64,000 nt of DNA from Prinia subflava (GCF_021018805.1 NC_086248.1:62939985-63003984), one strand, 5' to 3'. Positions 50,791 to 64,000 are shown, numbered from the stretch's first letter. Notes: generated by a model from the letters alone, not told the origin. Numbers and translations: made by a program.

Positions 50791-51404
50791 ATTTTTGGAA
50801 ATAAAATGAATATTTTGTCACATTCCCAAGTTATGAGTTAGTGGTAGATTACTCAGTTCAATAATGTAAACAACTTGTTTTTTCATTTATTTCTCCTCTT
50901 AAAATCAGATTGTTTAATAAAAGAATCCCTTCTTGCTCTAAATCAAAGTACTTAAAATAGATTTGTCAGTTATTTCAGTGTTTCTGGTGTCATTATCTGT
51001 CCTACCTTTTTACTGATCATTTATAATGTAGAATGAAATCTTTGCTTCCATTTTTTCAAGCTTACAGTTATGTTGAGGTCTGAAATCCTCATATGAATCT
51101 TGAAACAAACCTGAGCCACGTCAACTACAGCTACACCTGTTTACCCTCACCTGCAAGCACTCTGTATCTTCAGCCTGCCCATTAGCAGCATATTTTATTT
51201 AATATGTAAAGAAAATAATGCAGGTAGACTCCAAGAAGTAGCATAGTGAGAGAGAGTGTAAACTCACCAACATAAGCACTGCAGCTGTCACTACCTTTCC
51301 AGTTTCTAGCATACAAACTTATTCATTTGTTCTTCCAATTCTTCTGAATATTCTATCTATAACTCTTTTCTCCAAGTTTTTGCAAGTATGAAGATTTTTC
51401 TTGA

Positions 51405-51494
51405 GGTGTTGGGTTTTGGTGGTTGTTTTGGTTTTGTTTATTTGGTTTTGTTTGGGTTTTGTGTTGTCATTGTTTTGGTTTGTTCTTTTTTGTA
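51405..51494. repeat. T/G-rich low-complexity tract
   Basis: GGTTTT/GTTTT units with only a few A or C. It is the reverse-complement type of the A/C tracts at 20022, 41129, 43006 and 46158. Confidence 0.88.
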
Positions 51495-54043
51495 AAGGGA
51501 ATAACACTGGAAAAGTGCATGAGATCTCACAAGGTCTGGCATAAACATATGCCAGTTCCCTTAAAAGAAGGTGTACAGTAGTTGGGAGTGAGGGAAAAGT
51601 GGAAGAAAAATAAGAACTCTAGAAATAAATGTTTCATAGTTCCAGGAGACAGTACCAATCTTAAAATGTCTCCATATTTCCAGTATTCCTTAGTTCACCT
51701 TCTGCTTAGTGGCGCATTCTGTGAAACGTTCCGTTGTTTTGGTCACTTAGAGAACAGCTAAGGCTGTGTGGCAATGGAATGAAGTACTAAGTCATGAGAG
51801 TGATGAATATAATGGTGACATACTTACTGAGAAGTCACTACACACCAAGCTGATAATACATAATAATAACACCTTCAATTAGGAATCATCGGTTCTATAC
51901 AGTGCTTCATTAACATTTCCCTCCTGTGAGAGGAGAATAAATAATTTCTATTATATTGCAAATACAAGTTTGTCAACTGCAAATCGCAATGTCCTGTCTT
52001 TTCTCCTTCACAATATTTTACAAAATGTCTCCTGTCTCTGGCTGAGAATCATGATCAAGATATAGAAACAACAAATAAAAGCTACACCTGCTCTTTCCAG
52101 TGTTGACTTTGATGCTGACTTTGACACTAGAGTTTATTAAAACAGCCCTTAAGTTGAGCAAATTCTATGCTAATGACATCTGTAACATTATTTGTGAAAA
52201 ATAAAAACAAACCCATTATTTTCCAAGATGAGCTGTGCAGTGTTTCAGCAATGCTTTTAATGTTACTGAATTTGTTTGCTTTCTAATAATTAGATGTTGC
52301 CAACATGAAAAAAAATCATTGAGTGTATCCACAGATAATTTCAAGACATAAACTGATCACCAGCTGGAATCATGAAGAAATTTGTCCCTATATTATGTCA
52401 TTATGAAATTGGGTACATAACACAGGTTTTATTACCTCCTCCAAGGATTTTGGCACAGACCTCTGTAGAGACAGGGCCAACTGGATGGACCTACTGGCTT
52501 CTTCTGCTGCAGCATTTGCTTTGTGCATCTGCTTGTGACTTATGGGATACAAAATGATCATCTCTAGCAAAATGGCCATCACCTTGCCCTGCTAATGGTG
52601 CAGGACCCATTGACCAAGCCTTCCTGTTATGCGCAGCCAGTATTATTTCCTCCAGTTCAGAAAAAATGCAACAATATTCATCTGATCTCTTAGCGTGCTT
52701 CTAGAGCTTTAAGTGCTATCAGATAAGATTAGAGGTTGTGGCCTTCCAATTTAGTGCTTTGTATGTTGTCTCTTTTTTTTACTTTATAAAAAATTAGTAG
52801 ACTAAGTGTAAAAATGAGTGGGGAAGGAAGGGTGGAGTTGATATGACATAGACGTCCCACATAAACCCACCAGTTCAGAGAATAGATTCCAAAACAGAGT
52901 ATTGAACTCAGATTAAGATCAATATTTGGAATACAGAACTCCTACAAGAAGGAGTTGAAGACATTCTGCAGGTTGCCTGAGTTCACATTCACAAAAGATT
53001 TTCTAAGATTCTAAGATGTGTTTCCTTGTTACCTACAAAATGAGTTTATAATGCAGAGAATTCAGAGACAGTTTGCAAAGTTTGGCCATTTCTTTATGAT
53101 GTGAAAGTCCAGAGTTGTTCAGATCAATATGGAACTCCCAGAAGCCTTTTTATGTGAAGTAACTAGCATCTCTGTTTAAGAGGTATGTTTGGATGGAGCA
53201 GTTCACTGCTGTGTAAAAATCTCTGAGCCTGTTAGGGCGTTAGGTGAAATAAAGGACTATTACAGTGCATCTCTTCGAGGATAATTAACCTAGACTGTGC
53301 TGTACTGATATCCAAACTGGTGTATTTATATCTTGCCTGTCATCTAGAGACAAAGCTAGGCATATGGCCTAGAACTATGATAAAATTGTGTTTTGACACA
53401 ATGTAAAGTGACAGTCCCGATGTCAGAAGATAGGCTATTTCCACTAGGAGGATAACTTTGTTCTATACATGGAATTAATACTTCAATACCTTTTATCTAC
53501 AAGTTTAAGCAAGTTTAAAAAATTGTGGAGGAAGTCTTGCTATCAATGTTTTGTTAGTTTTCTGTCTTTTGTTTTTGTTTTTTTTTATGTGAAGTAAGAT
53601 ATAAGAACAATGTGAAAAATGTTATTGCTCTGTTCTGAGAGTTTTAGAAACTCCATTTGATGTGTGGTACTTGGGAGAAGTTTAAATTAATTCTGGTCTT
53701 GAAGGTCTGTATTGTCTTATTCAGACTTGTCTGAAACCACAGCATTTGCTGCCCCAGGTAGTTTATACCACAGAATAACGCATACTTTTGTTTTTGCTGA
53801 TGCAGAGGAGCACAATGTAAATTTTTAGTGGGACCTACTTGCTGTCTCCCTTCTCTTGCTTCAGGTTTCAGGGTGAGTAGAGAAGGTGACAGGACTAAAA
53901 TACATGTTCAGAAGAAGAATAGAATAGCCATCAATCAGGTAATATCTGAAGCTATCTCCTAAGGGTAAAACTGGTGTGGTTCTGTTATATCTCATTTCAG
54001 TAAGGGATAGCATAAAAAGAGGCTAAAAAGAGACTAGAAGACA
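51495..54043. other. Unique AT-rich DNA; no gene recognised
   Basis: No repeats, exons or RNA genes were recognised. Overlapping ORFs on both strands at 52372-52582 are unremarkable. Confidence 0.55.
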
Positions 54044-54088
54044 GGAGAGAGAGCGAGAGAGAGGGAGAGAAAGAAGGGGAGAGAGATT
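54044..54088. repeat. (GA)n-rich purine tract
   Basis: GA repeats interrupted by C and by AAG and GGGG runs, almost purely purine. Confidence 0.88.
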
Positions 54089-54905
54089 TAATCAGACTGA
54101 CTGACAAAGTTAATATATATTCTCTATGAAAGAGAAGTCTCCAGGGTCATGGTTTCAGTGTTGAACAAGAACTCCAGAAAGTTTAGAGAGCTGGATTGAG
54201 TCAGAATTGATTTTTCTCTGTTTATTACATTCCCCAGGTGAAAAGTTAATGAACCAAGGCTAAAACATAAAAAAGGGATAGGTTACTTGGAAGGGTGTGA
54301 TAAAAATACCATCCAGGTAAATCAGGGATGAACTTTCATGTTCCAGAGTAGACACCTCACAAACCACAAATAAAGAGAAAGGAAAACTGTTCTGACAAAG
54401 CAGAGCATGCTCTGTGATGATACGCTATTCAATCAGAAAATACATGGAAATCTCAAACAGTGTAAGTGCATACAGAAACCTCTTTACCTGCAGAAGCACA
54501 GGCGTTTGACTGTAACCTTTTGACAGACCCATGGAGCCTGAGGTAAAGGGGTTAGCATCAGAACTACACTTTCTATGGAGAAATGCCAGAAGTTAGAAGT
54601 CCAGTCTGTTAATTGGGATTGAATGTGAGGGGACTCAGCCTCCGCGGTTGTGTGACATTTGTCTCATAAGTATGATATAATGTTACCTCTTCCCACCACC
54701 TCTTCTCTTTTTTTTCTTTCCCCCAGCAAAGACACTGTGTGAAAACACACACACCTGGTGGTGGTTGGCAATTCATATTTTCTCCCCTCAGCATTATAGA
54801 GGGAGCAAAGCTTGGATGTGCCCTGCTTTGAATCACAGTTGTGCAGCCCTTTCTTGTTCTTTTTCCAGCAAAGAAAATGGAACAAGTCTAGCTGACTGCT
54901 TTTAC

Positions 54906-55025
54906 CTTCCAACCCTTTTTTCACAAAACATCTAGAGCAACTTTTTATCTTAGTCTTTTTTGGATTCAAGAAGAATGAAGAAATCAGTGGTGTTTGGTTA
55001 GAACTGAAAGGGGTCATCTGGGATG
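54906..55025 (-). other. Weak candidate exon, minus strand
   Basis: A very strong acceptor (acttttttggcgctcttcttcag by position, AG at 55027-55026) leads into 120 bases open for 39 codons, closed by a moderate donor GGAAG|GTAAAAG. The translation (SQMTPFSSNQTP..., then a basic KKTKIKSCSRC) is less domain-like than the other candidates. The trailing base would complete a Val codon with the exon at 48034-48116. Confidence 0.18.
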
Positions 55026-56209
55026 CTGAAGAAGAGCGCCAAAAAAGTTGCTCACAAGAGCATATAAATGCTTTTCCAAGTTTCATTTCTTCTTCTACAG
55101 AATTCTACTAGGTATTGATGAACACATCACTGGAAAAAAATTTCAGAGGCAGAGTCAAAACAACAGAACATGAACAGCTCGGACTCTGTCCCAGCTCATG
55201 TTGAATTATACTAGCGGATTAAGTGATTGAAAAGAGACACAATCCCCATAACCTAGTGGTTAAGACATTTATGCATGATATTAAGCTCAGAGTATTTTAG
55301 TGTGTGTTTGATTATGGTTTATCTCCCCGCCTCTCAATTTTTTCTGAAAAACTTCAGCAGATTTACTTCCACACTTGGGCTGCACAGAAGCTATTTCTCT
55401 CCAAAATCCTAAAATTATTCTTTGGATTAAAAACATTTTCCCTTTTGAATTTGAGATTCCTTTTGAATTTAGAAAAAAGTGCAATGCTAAGCTTTTTACC
55501 TCAAGCTATAACAGAAGAGATACTGAAAGTAATCTTAGGTATTTCTACTGCTACCTCTGGTATTCATATTCCTTTGAGTTTTCACTGGCTAGCGCAATTC
55601 ACTTAAAATGGTTAACTTAACATACCAGTCAAAACTTCAGGAACTGATTATAGGAAAATTTATAAAGCTTCTCAGAATAGGATAGAGCAAGATGAAACAC
55701 TGGGGCTCTAATGCTGTTGTCTTTGCCCATATGAAATACAACAGGTCAGCACCCTAGTTTGGCCATTAGAAGTCCAGTGTAGGAATTAAGAAGTATGTTT
55801 GAACATGTAATGAAATATTAAACGTGCCAGTTCTCTGAGCTCTCAGATTACAGAACAATGGCAAAAACAATTACATTGAGCCAGCTGTATGCAACAAGAT
55901 TTTCTGCCTTTGATGGAAAGCAGGCACAAGTTAGACCTACAGAAAATATTCTGCCCTCAAAGAAAACCATAAAGGTCTCCCATCCCTTGATTTTTTTTTT
56001 AATTATTTTTTTTTAATATTGTGATGTCAGTAAAAGTGATATCTGCAAAATCACCCACAAGTGCTTGCAATGGAAAGCTCATCTGCCAGTAGATGCCTTA
56101 CCACGCATGTAACACACATATTTAAACACACAAGATACTCAGAGGATACTGGCCTTTTTCAAACTAACCAACCACAATTTTTTAAAATACTTTTTAAATC
56201 TGAATTGTG
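55026..56209. other. Unique AT-rich DNA; no gene recognised
   Basis: T-rich runs occur at about 55989-56015. Overlapping plus ORFs at 55304-55620 have no exon borders. Confidence 0.55.
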
Positions 56210-56540
56210 ACAGTTTGTTTTATGATGTCATGCCTGGGCAATTGCAGAGCCATAATTGCAGAGCTATGACTCATTGCAAACCAATCAGTGCAGTCAGTTT
56301 CCTAATGCTATTTTGTACTATAACATTGTTATTGTAAAGGCAGGAATTCTTTAATCATCAAATTGAATGACTGCCAAGAGCTCATTTTATTGACCATTAA
56401 ACATGCTTCTGTTTAGAAGAAATGCTACAACATCACTGTTTCCAATAGCAGGTTTTTTTCTGCAGTGGTTTTTCACAGAACAATCTGCAACCAAATGATA
56501 GGTCAAAACAATGTTTATAACCTGTAAACGTTCAAGACGT
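56210..56540. promoter_or_regulatory. Candidate enhancer-like segment with a tandem 15-mer
   Basis: A non-repetitive, balanced stretch in which aattgcagagc(c/t)at occurs twice back to back (about 56240-56267), followed by an AP-1-like tatgactcat. Composition and motif clustering resemble conserved non-coding elements. Only motif evidence is available. Confidence 0.3.
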
Positions 56541-59500
56541 TCAAAAATGAAGATCCTAATCCTAACTGTATTAGGTTCTCAAGTAAAGCTTGTTTTTTGG
56601 AAAAGGTATTAGACCCCAAGCAAGGAAACAACAGCATACATATTTTCATTGAGAAACACTAGAATTTCTCAAAGATTAATATTTCAAATTTTAAAAGTCA
56701 TATCTGCACCTGAACACCACTGCTGAATATCTTGTGATGTTTAACACCACTTGCCAATTAAAATACAATTTTAATTAAGGCCCTGGTTTTAGAAAACTGA
56801 ACTGAAACTGGTAAATCTGATGTTGAATTGTGGGAACAATTTTTAATGATGATATTACAGTTTCCTTTCACTGTCAGAGGATTCCATGGAAGGCACAGCA
56901 TGATGTTGTTTTATTCAAAGAATAATTTTCCATCCAGTTGGAAAGAGATATCTTCTTGGCAGATGGTTCAATGATCTGAAAATTGAGATGAAGTAAAAAT
57001 ATATAGAAAGCCATGCTCAGTTGAGTGCAAAATTGTGGGTTGGTTCCCAATTTTTGGGAAATCTGTACAAAATCTTATGCCAGTACCTAAATATTTCTAC
57101 AGCTGCAGTTTCTGAGAACACTTGTGGACCCATTCAGCAAAAATTACCCTATTTAGAAAAATACATTCTCTTTGGACAGTAAGAACTTGAAAAAAAAATG
57201 CAATTATATTACCTTTTATCTTTAAACACACAGCGAGTCTAGAGTCTATAGGAATAATCCCACTGCATTGACCTGTCAGTACCAACTAATGATTTCCTAC
57301 TGTTTGCTCTTTTCCTTTTTAAGTTTACCAAGGAAAGTGTGCAGGGAGTAAAACTAAAATAAAGCCTTTTCCTAAGGCGATAAAAATATTGAATACTCTT
57401 TCGCAGCTCCAGAAACATCTGTAGAATCGTTATGATATTTGTCACTAAATAACCATTTCAATCAATGATAAAGAAAGGAGAAACAGTGCAGTCCAGTAAT
57501 GTGCTTTAAAAAGGATGTGCTTATACAACAAAACAAATTTGATTATGAGAGTCTGTAAATAAGCAGGGGTTTTGTCCTTTTACCAGTTAGCAAGCTGATA
57601 TACCCTTTTTAACTGTCATGAAAAGTAAAATAGGTACTATTAGCATTAAAGAAGCACAAGACTTATCAAGAAAAAAAGAAAACAGCATTTGCATGCTGGA
57701 AAAGAAGGAAAAGGAGAGAGCAAGATGCAGCAAAAGAAAGAGTGCTCCTGTGGCACAGATGTACTGACAAATGAACCCATAGTATAATGTAGGTGTGCTG
57801 CACAAGGACAAACTGAGAAAAAGGTCCAGTTTTCCAGTGAGTAAACCAGTCATTTGGAATGAAAACATCAGTTATTTATCAAGTTGATTAACAGACTGGG
57901 CCAGTTCACTTTGCAGGTTAGGTGCTATCTCTATTGTGTATTACTAGTATTTATGGACCAGCAATTAGATGATGCTGGAAGTGGTTTTTTTGTTTGGTTG
58001 CTCCTGAGTGAATGCAGACACTTCCATGGAAGAGTACCTGGTGCCTTAGACCATTTCTCTTTCTTATTTCCCCAGGAAATAAGGCATAAAAAGAACAATG
58101 CTTTGGATCTCTGTGATAAGCCACTACTGGTTTCTAAATCTTCTGGAGGCTGTCCTAAAAGCCAAAACCAGTAGCCTTTTATAAATGAACTCAAAAGGAT
58201 TCATCTCTCCTAGCTGAGTATATCCTGTGTCTGGGTATCCCAGCACTTTGCACCCTAGCAGACACCTGTCACCAGACTGCCTGAATGCAGATGTAGAGCT
58301 TGGTCATCAGATATAAGTTATAGAGCATACCAGGTTACCTAAAGCATTTAAAGAACCCATTCAAACCAGTTCAATTGTATTGTGATATATGGCATCCAAT
58401 TTCCTGTAATTTCACCCATGTGAACTGGGGAAAACACAATTCCAGATAAAGATATATTGAAAAGCAATTGTGTCACATCAGTGGCTGTACCATAGGGTGC
58501 ATCACTGAGTTAGGACTAATAAAACTTTCTATCTATCCCTTTAGTGTTTCTGATGTGATCATATTCTCTCCTTGCCTTGTAACCCCACAGACAGGGGTTG
58601 TGTCAGTTGCACACAAATGAAACTGCAGATATTCCCTGAAATATCCAAAGAAACATTTTCTCAAATGCAGAAAGAATATTGTCACATTACTGAGTGGAGC
58701 AGAAGCTGGATGAACAGTATGGACAATGGTGGCTCTGCTTCTTGCAGCATTTGTCAATGCTAACCTTTCAGGAAAGGACCAATAAAGGAATGGAATATAA
58801 TTTAGTCCCTGACTAAACTTTGACAAGGGCTCTTTCTATGTGGGGGGTCATCCCCATCTCCCAGCTCAGAGGGAGCTAGGATCAGGTGATCAGGTCTCCT
58901 ACTCTCACTGCTCTCGGTCACTGCTGAGGCAGGAGAGGATGCAACGAGAGCATCCCCATCTTCTTTTTTGCCCTCCCACCAAAAAATATCTTTCTACGGC
59001 AGCTGTGTGTGTGTTTACACTACAGCAGGCACATGGCAGAACATATTTGTGGATAAAGTACTGTGTGCTAGAGTTTGTGGTGAACAGTGGCCATAGGAAA
59101 CAAGAACTACACCTGGAAACAATGATAAGTATGCATGTGGAACTTGGAACATCATGAATACAGCACAGAAAACTCTAGATCTTGAAGGCAGCTCCTGGCA
59201 CACAGGCAGGAGGAAAACACTTAGTAAGTGCTTTTGAAAAAAGGAAGACAGCGGGATACATGAGAAACTGCCCTAAAATTAGAACAAATATGATTTTATA
59301 AATAAGCACTTTCAAGACAACAAAAACTCTCCATGACTAATGGGGCCAGAAGGAAGGCTGCAGAGAAATGCTTCAGACTGACTTCAACAGTAAGAAAATG
59401 CTGAGACATGCAACTGAAAACTCTGATTAACACTAACAGGTCCATCCACAAAGCAAATCCAGGAAGGAAAGTTGTAAAAATTACGTGCATACATGCAAAC

Positions 59501-62500
59501 AGAGGTCTGACAAAATGGAGAAATACACTAGTCAAACATCAAAATGGGTAAACATTGTCACCCTACTCCTAACAGGACGAATTAGAGCTGCCAATATCCA
59601 GGAAGATTATATACATCCTATAACATTCAATTCCCTTGGAAAGACAGCTTCCAACACTGTTTGTGCTCCCAGAGGGCTGGTTGCATTTTCAACCAATGTC
59701 ATCCAACCATCACATGACATTTCTAAGTAAATGAAGTGAAGTTGTCTTTATTTACTTGACATAGCTCTTTTACCAATGTTTTAATTTTACTTTAGAGTCT
59801 TGTATGAACTTAAAATTACGCACTCTGTTTCACACATTCAGATAAATATTTTCAGAAGTTGCTATCCTCACATTGAATTAATTGAGATCCAAGGAGAAAG
59901 AGACAACTTCAAGGGACCTCTCAACAAAGTTCACAACAAATCAAAACACAAGCCCACAAAAATGCCACCTCCAGCACAGCATACCAGAGCACCCACAGTG
60001 TAGATGGTTTCCTATTAGAGAAATTGCATGGTCTAGTTTCAAAAAGTTACACTGCAAGGATAGAGTAAAAGATTCTGTTAAACAACAGTAACAAACAGAA
60101 AAAGCTCTATATGATGTGGAAATTCATCTGAAATTTTAAAGAAGTTTGTGACAACACTAGCAGAAAATAAGTAAGGCTGTCATATTCCCTATTTTTTTCC
60201 CAAATTCTATCTATAAAAGGTTTAAAATTAACAAAAATTTGCACTTTAAGAGAGAAGAAAACATAAAATTATTAAATTGTAAATTCAGTTTTCCTAATTA
60301 TAGCAAACCACTTCAAGACATAATCTGGTGTTTTTTAATAAAAACCTACAGGCTGTTTAAAAAAATACTGAAGACCTTCATCTAGTCACAGTTGCATAGT
60401 TATGCAAACACAAATGGCTACATAAAGCTGCACACAAGCTGGAAGAGTCATTATCCAGACATTCAATTTTAACAGGAAAATACTGTTTAAGGTGTATTTT
60501 AGGACAGGTCACAGTAAAAACAGAAATGCAGGCTTTCTGAGTACCTGCAAAGCAACATTTAGAAATCCAGTGTATCCTTCTCTTTTACATCCACCAAGTG
60601 AAGCTGGACTTTGTGCCAGCTGTGTCAGCTGTTGCCATCTCATTCCTCCTCCACAGCTTCCCCACAGACCCCGTGGCAAGAATCAGGATTTCTTCTTCTG
60701 TGGTGTGTGCCGTTATAAATCTTCAGACTTCACCCATCACCCAAAGGCTGTTTTCTCTCTAACCTGCTGCTATGCAGCCAGGACAGCCTGTCCAGATGCT
60801 TTTCAGCAGGGCAAGGGGCATCTCTGACTGCCAGAAAAGTAACCATTGGAAAGGGACCTCACATGGCTGAGTGGCTGGCAGTCAGAAGCCATCAGGAATG
60901 GCTCTTCCATGAAGCTGGAGAAAACCAACACTTTCCTACTCGGTATCTCAAAGGTCTGTTCTGATCTTTGCTCATATTAATTATGATATGTTTTTAAAAC
61001 CCTGCATAATAAAACCCTGCACTTGACACCGAACATACGTAAGCAGCTAAGATGGTAAACAGTGTATATTAACAACGCTGTCTGAGCTGCTTCTTGGGAG
61101 AAACAAAGGAATTTTTAGAAGCCTTCCAGCAGTCTTTAAGGCTTATACACACTTCGTAACAGCAACTTTCTTTTAGCATTTTTACTTATACTGTATCTAT
61201 GCTCAGCCTGCCGCACAATTTAATGGGAATAGAAAAACAGGGCAGAATGGAATGCTCAACTACCCGTGGTACCAAAGGACAATAGGTAAGTCGAGAATTA
61301 GTAGTGAATGTAATAACATAGACTTCTGTTTTTACACTGTTTCTGCACCCTACTGAGCTTCATCAGCTCCTGCCCCCTTCCTCAGAAGTCCTATGTAGAT
61401 TATAGTCAGATTTCAGGGCAGAGCTCAAACTAAATGTAGTGTCTTTAATGATGTTCAATATTTATTTACTGAATCTCTTTTTAAACAGTACCACAAACTT
61501 AATTCAGGGAGATTCCTTTTGCCTTCTCTCTCTTGGCCAATACTCTGCTTTTCCAAGCAAACAACCTCAATCTGTTTTTCTAAATCTATTCAGGCAGCTG
61601 AGAAGCTTGAACCTTCTTTTTGCCATCCTGGGGAAGTATCTAATGACCTCTGGGTTAGAAATCAGAAGGGGAAAATATGAAAAACTCTGTGTGACAACTA
61701 AGATCTGAAGCCTTTAGTCTAAAAAAACAATTACTCAAAGATGATTGTCTTGTCTGTCATTCTGAATGTCTTTTAAAGTTTTGAGTAACCACATATTTCT
61801 TTATTGTATAGATGAAACTGTGAAGTTTGATTTAATGATTTCTTTTCCTTTTATTTAGAAGGGAGAAAAACTAGAGAAAAAAACCCCAAATCTCCCTTGT
61901 ATTTCTATTACCTGAACCCTTTAGGTAAAACTCAGATAATTAACATTTTAAACCATTTATAGGTACAACAGAATTTTTGATACAGTTTTTATTATAGTCG
62001 TGTTGCTTACAGAGTAGTTCTATATTTACAGATATCTTTTTCATCACAATTTTCTTTTAAAAGCTCAGTAAACAAATAACCCATCCTCAAAGTCCTAACA
62101 AAAATGAATGTAGTTACACATCATATTAAAAACATCTTAAAAAACGGAGCATGTATACATATAAATTAGGGAAAATCATGATGAGACATGACAGGAGAAG
62201 AGAAATACTACCCTGAGAGTAGAGACCTCGATTATGCTCTTCAGAGAGCAGATCAATGCGTTTTTGATGCAAACACAATGCTTAGTTACAAAAGCATAAG
62301 TCCTGCAATTGACTTTGCACAGACAGATTCAGCTTCCCTCTTGAAGCATCATTGACTTCAATTGACTCCCACATGGAGTCAGTTGCAGAATCAGAGTCTT
62401 TGGCAATGACCACACTATAAGGGCCTGGGTCTTTGTCCATTAAACTCAGTGTGAGATTTTTCAGTTGATTTTAACTGTGAGTCTAAATGCAGATAGATAA

Positions 62501-62689
62501 GAAATTAAAAGTAGTTTGAATGCATTTCTGAATTTAAAGATTTTCTTTCAGCCATTGCATATAAATGTTAAACACAGCAGCATACATCCTTTAAAAATTC
62601 ATTCATCTATGTGATAGGAAAGTAAATAATAAGAAAAGCTTACATCCTAACTGCTTGAGTTAACCTAGAAAAGGGGGAAGGTTTTATTT
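56541..62689. other. Unique DNA; no gene recognised
   Basis: The region contains slightly GC-richer parts at 58820-58990 and 60590-60840 with short ORFs on both strands, and a (GT)n run of about 10 bases at 59005. No repeat family, exon pair or RNA gene was recognised. Confidence 0.45.
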
Positions 62690-62960
62690 TTCCTGAACTT
62701 TGATAGTGTTAAAGGTCTTCTATTGTTGTGGTTATATGCATGGCATTACACCTTTAAATGTCCACTCATTTTCATTGATAGTTTTGTACATTTACAGTAT
62801 AACTAAACGGTAATTAAATTCAGTCAATGCAACTGAAACAATTATAGGTTCTCTTTTCGATTTCAATGTTCCACCACCAAACGGTTGCAATTAAACGCAA
62901 TTAAATTTTCTGTCTACATAGGCTGTATTTCTTGACACTATGATTTTTATGGCTTTAGAG
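62690..62960. promoter_or_regulatory. Candidate homeodomain-rich regulatory segment
   Basis: Dense TAAT/ATTA cores, with two identical GCAATTAAA sites at 62887-62895 and 62897-62905 spaced exactly ten bases apart. No repeat or exon was seen. Typical of developmental enhancers, but unproven. Confidence 0.35.
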
Positions 62961-64000
62961 TGAGAGAGAAAAATCCAAAATAATACTCAAATTTCGTCAA
63001 ATATTTTCATCTTATGTCACTTTCACAGTAAGGAACACTGATGACAATACTTTCTTTAATAGGATTAAGGGACATTTTCTGCATTTATCTTATCTTGCAG
63101 GCATTGATATCTGCTCTTGGTAAACCTGGGTCTCATGAGAAGACCCATCCATTTCAAGAGCCTGTTAACATCAATTCTTTCCTTCATTGAAGCAAAACAG
63201 ATAAAATTTTAAAAGCTAAGAACAATAAAAGAGATGTAAAAACTATATGGTAAATATTTCTGCCTTTTGTTAGTACAAATTAATTTTTCATTTTTGTATT
63301 TGTAAATTGCCTAATTTCTAAGACACTTGAGGCAAGAATATTACCTTTACCTACATTTACTCCAAGGAATAAATATGTGATACACTGAGAAATAAAAGAG
63401 AATACAGTAAATATGGACTCTCCATACTATTTTAAGATTACTGTATTCCAAAATCTTACTTCTTTTACCCTTAGACTGCTCTTAAAGAGAAGTAATGATT
63501 TTTTCTTTCAGTATATAGGCCAAAATATAAAATTAATGCATCTATACACTGGCAGACACCTTTCAAATAGTATTTGAAGGCATTGCCTACAATGGGCAAT
63601 TGCCAGAGGTGCTGTCATTCATAGGAGAATGTAACTGACCCTGCCTGACACTGAAAGTGACCAAGGCTTCCAATGCCCTAATCTTATTTCTCTTCCTTTT
63701 GCAAAATACTTGTAGTTAAATGTCTCATGCTATACTTCCATCCAGGCTATTTTCCAAGATGTTCCCAAACCAGGAAGCCATTTTGTTTGGATATTGAGAT
63801 GGGGTTGTCTTTCATTAAATCCAGGTATTCTTTTTCCAGCTCTGGGTAACATTGCTAATTTTCCAAAATGTGATTTTGTTTAAAGGTACTTAAAGAACTT
63901 TTTGTCCTACCTTGGAAAATCCATGCAGATTTGGTCAGTTCTGATGTTTCTGGTAAATTTCAGTTTATACCTTCTTAGTGGTGGTGTTTTCAATTTTAAT
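62961..64000. other. Unique AT-rich DNA; no gene recognised
   Basis: Nothing beyond ordinary AT-rich sequence was recognised up to the window edge. Confidence 0.55.

Noticed and set aside
1..64000. CRISPR arrays, operons, bacterial elements or phage
   Set aside because: Composition, retroelements and lack of dense ORFs show vertebrate nuclear DNA, and no spaced direct-repeat array exists.

Overview
This window looks like nuclear DNA from a bird, most likely a songbird (Passeriformes). It is AT-rich and CpG-poor, with no bacterial-style gene packing and no intact long ORF. The strongest taxonomic evidence is two copies of a tRNA-Ile-derived SINE with a CR1-type tail (TguSINE1-like, a passerine family) at 2600-2731 and 48625-48740. 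Supporting evidence is several CR1 LINE relics of different ages and two LTRs of an avian ERV family that starts TG(T/C)CCTGGTTTCAGCTGGGATAGAGTT and ends TTAAACCA(T/C)GACA. I recognise no gene by name.

Layout. 1.54-3.09 kb is an old minus-strand CR1 with a TguSINE1 nested in it, followed directly by an ERV LTR (3.09-3.41 kb). 3.4-21.6 kb is mostly unique intron-like or intergenic sequence. It contains a (CCTT)n/13-bp minisatellite at 9.6 kb, a 49-base A tract at 15.7 kb, an A/C-only tract at 20.0 kb and a spliced-exon candidate at 13.9 kb. 21.6-25.4 kb holds two plus-strand solo LTRs of related but distinct subfamilies. 26.6 and 30.3 kb hold the two best coding-exon candidates, both on the minus strand. 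30.7-33.05 kb holds an ancient CR1, a 47-base T tract and a younger CR1 with two internal deletions. 36-44 kb has a poly-T tract, a (TTA)n microsatellite, another ancient CR1, two local CpG-rich patches (40.3-40.7 and 43.2-43.7 kb) and a stretch that reads like a conserved enhancer (43.55-44.05 kb). 48-51 kb has the second SINE and the longest ORF (49397-50053), which I do not believe is a plus-strand gene. 51-64 kb is mostly unique AT-rich DNA with low-complexity tracts and two enhancer-like stretches (56.2 and 62.7 kb).

Best hypothesis for the unexplained content: the window may lie inside a multi-exon gene transcribed on the minus strand with kilobase-scale introns. Exons at 30254-30333 and 26609-26685 have good splice sites, open frames and matching phase across the intron. 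Weaker candidates lie at 54906-55025, 48034-48116, 14566-14602 and 13863-13991. I could not identify the protein. All of this comes from reading the sequence by eye; no alignment, database search or transcript data was available.
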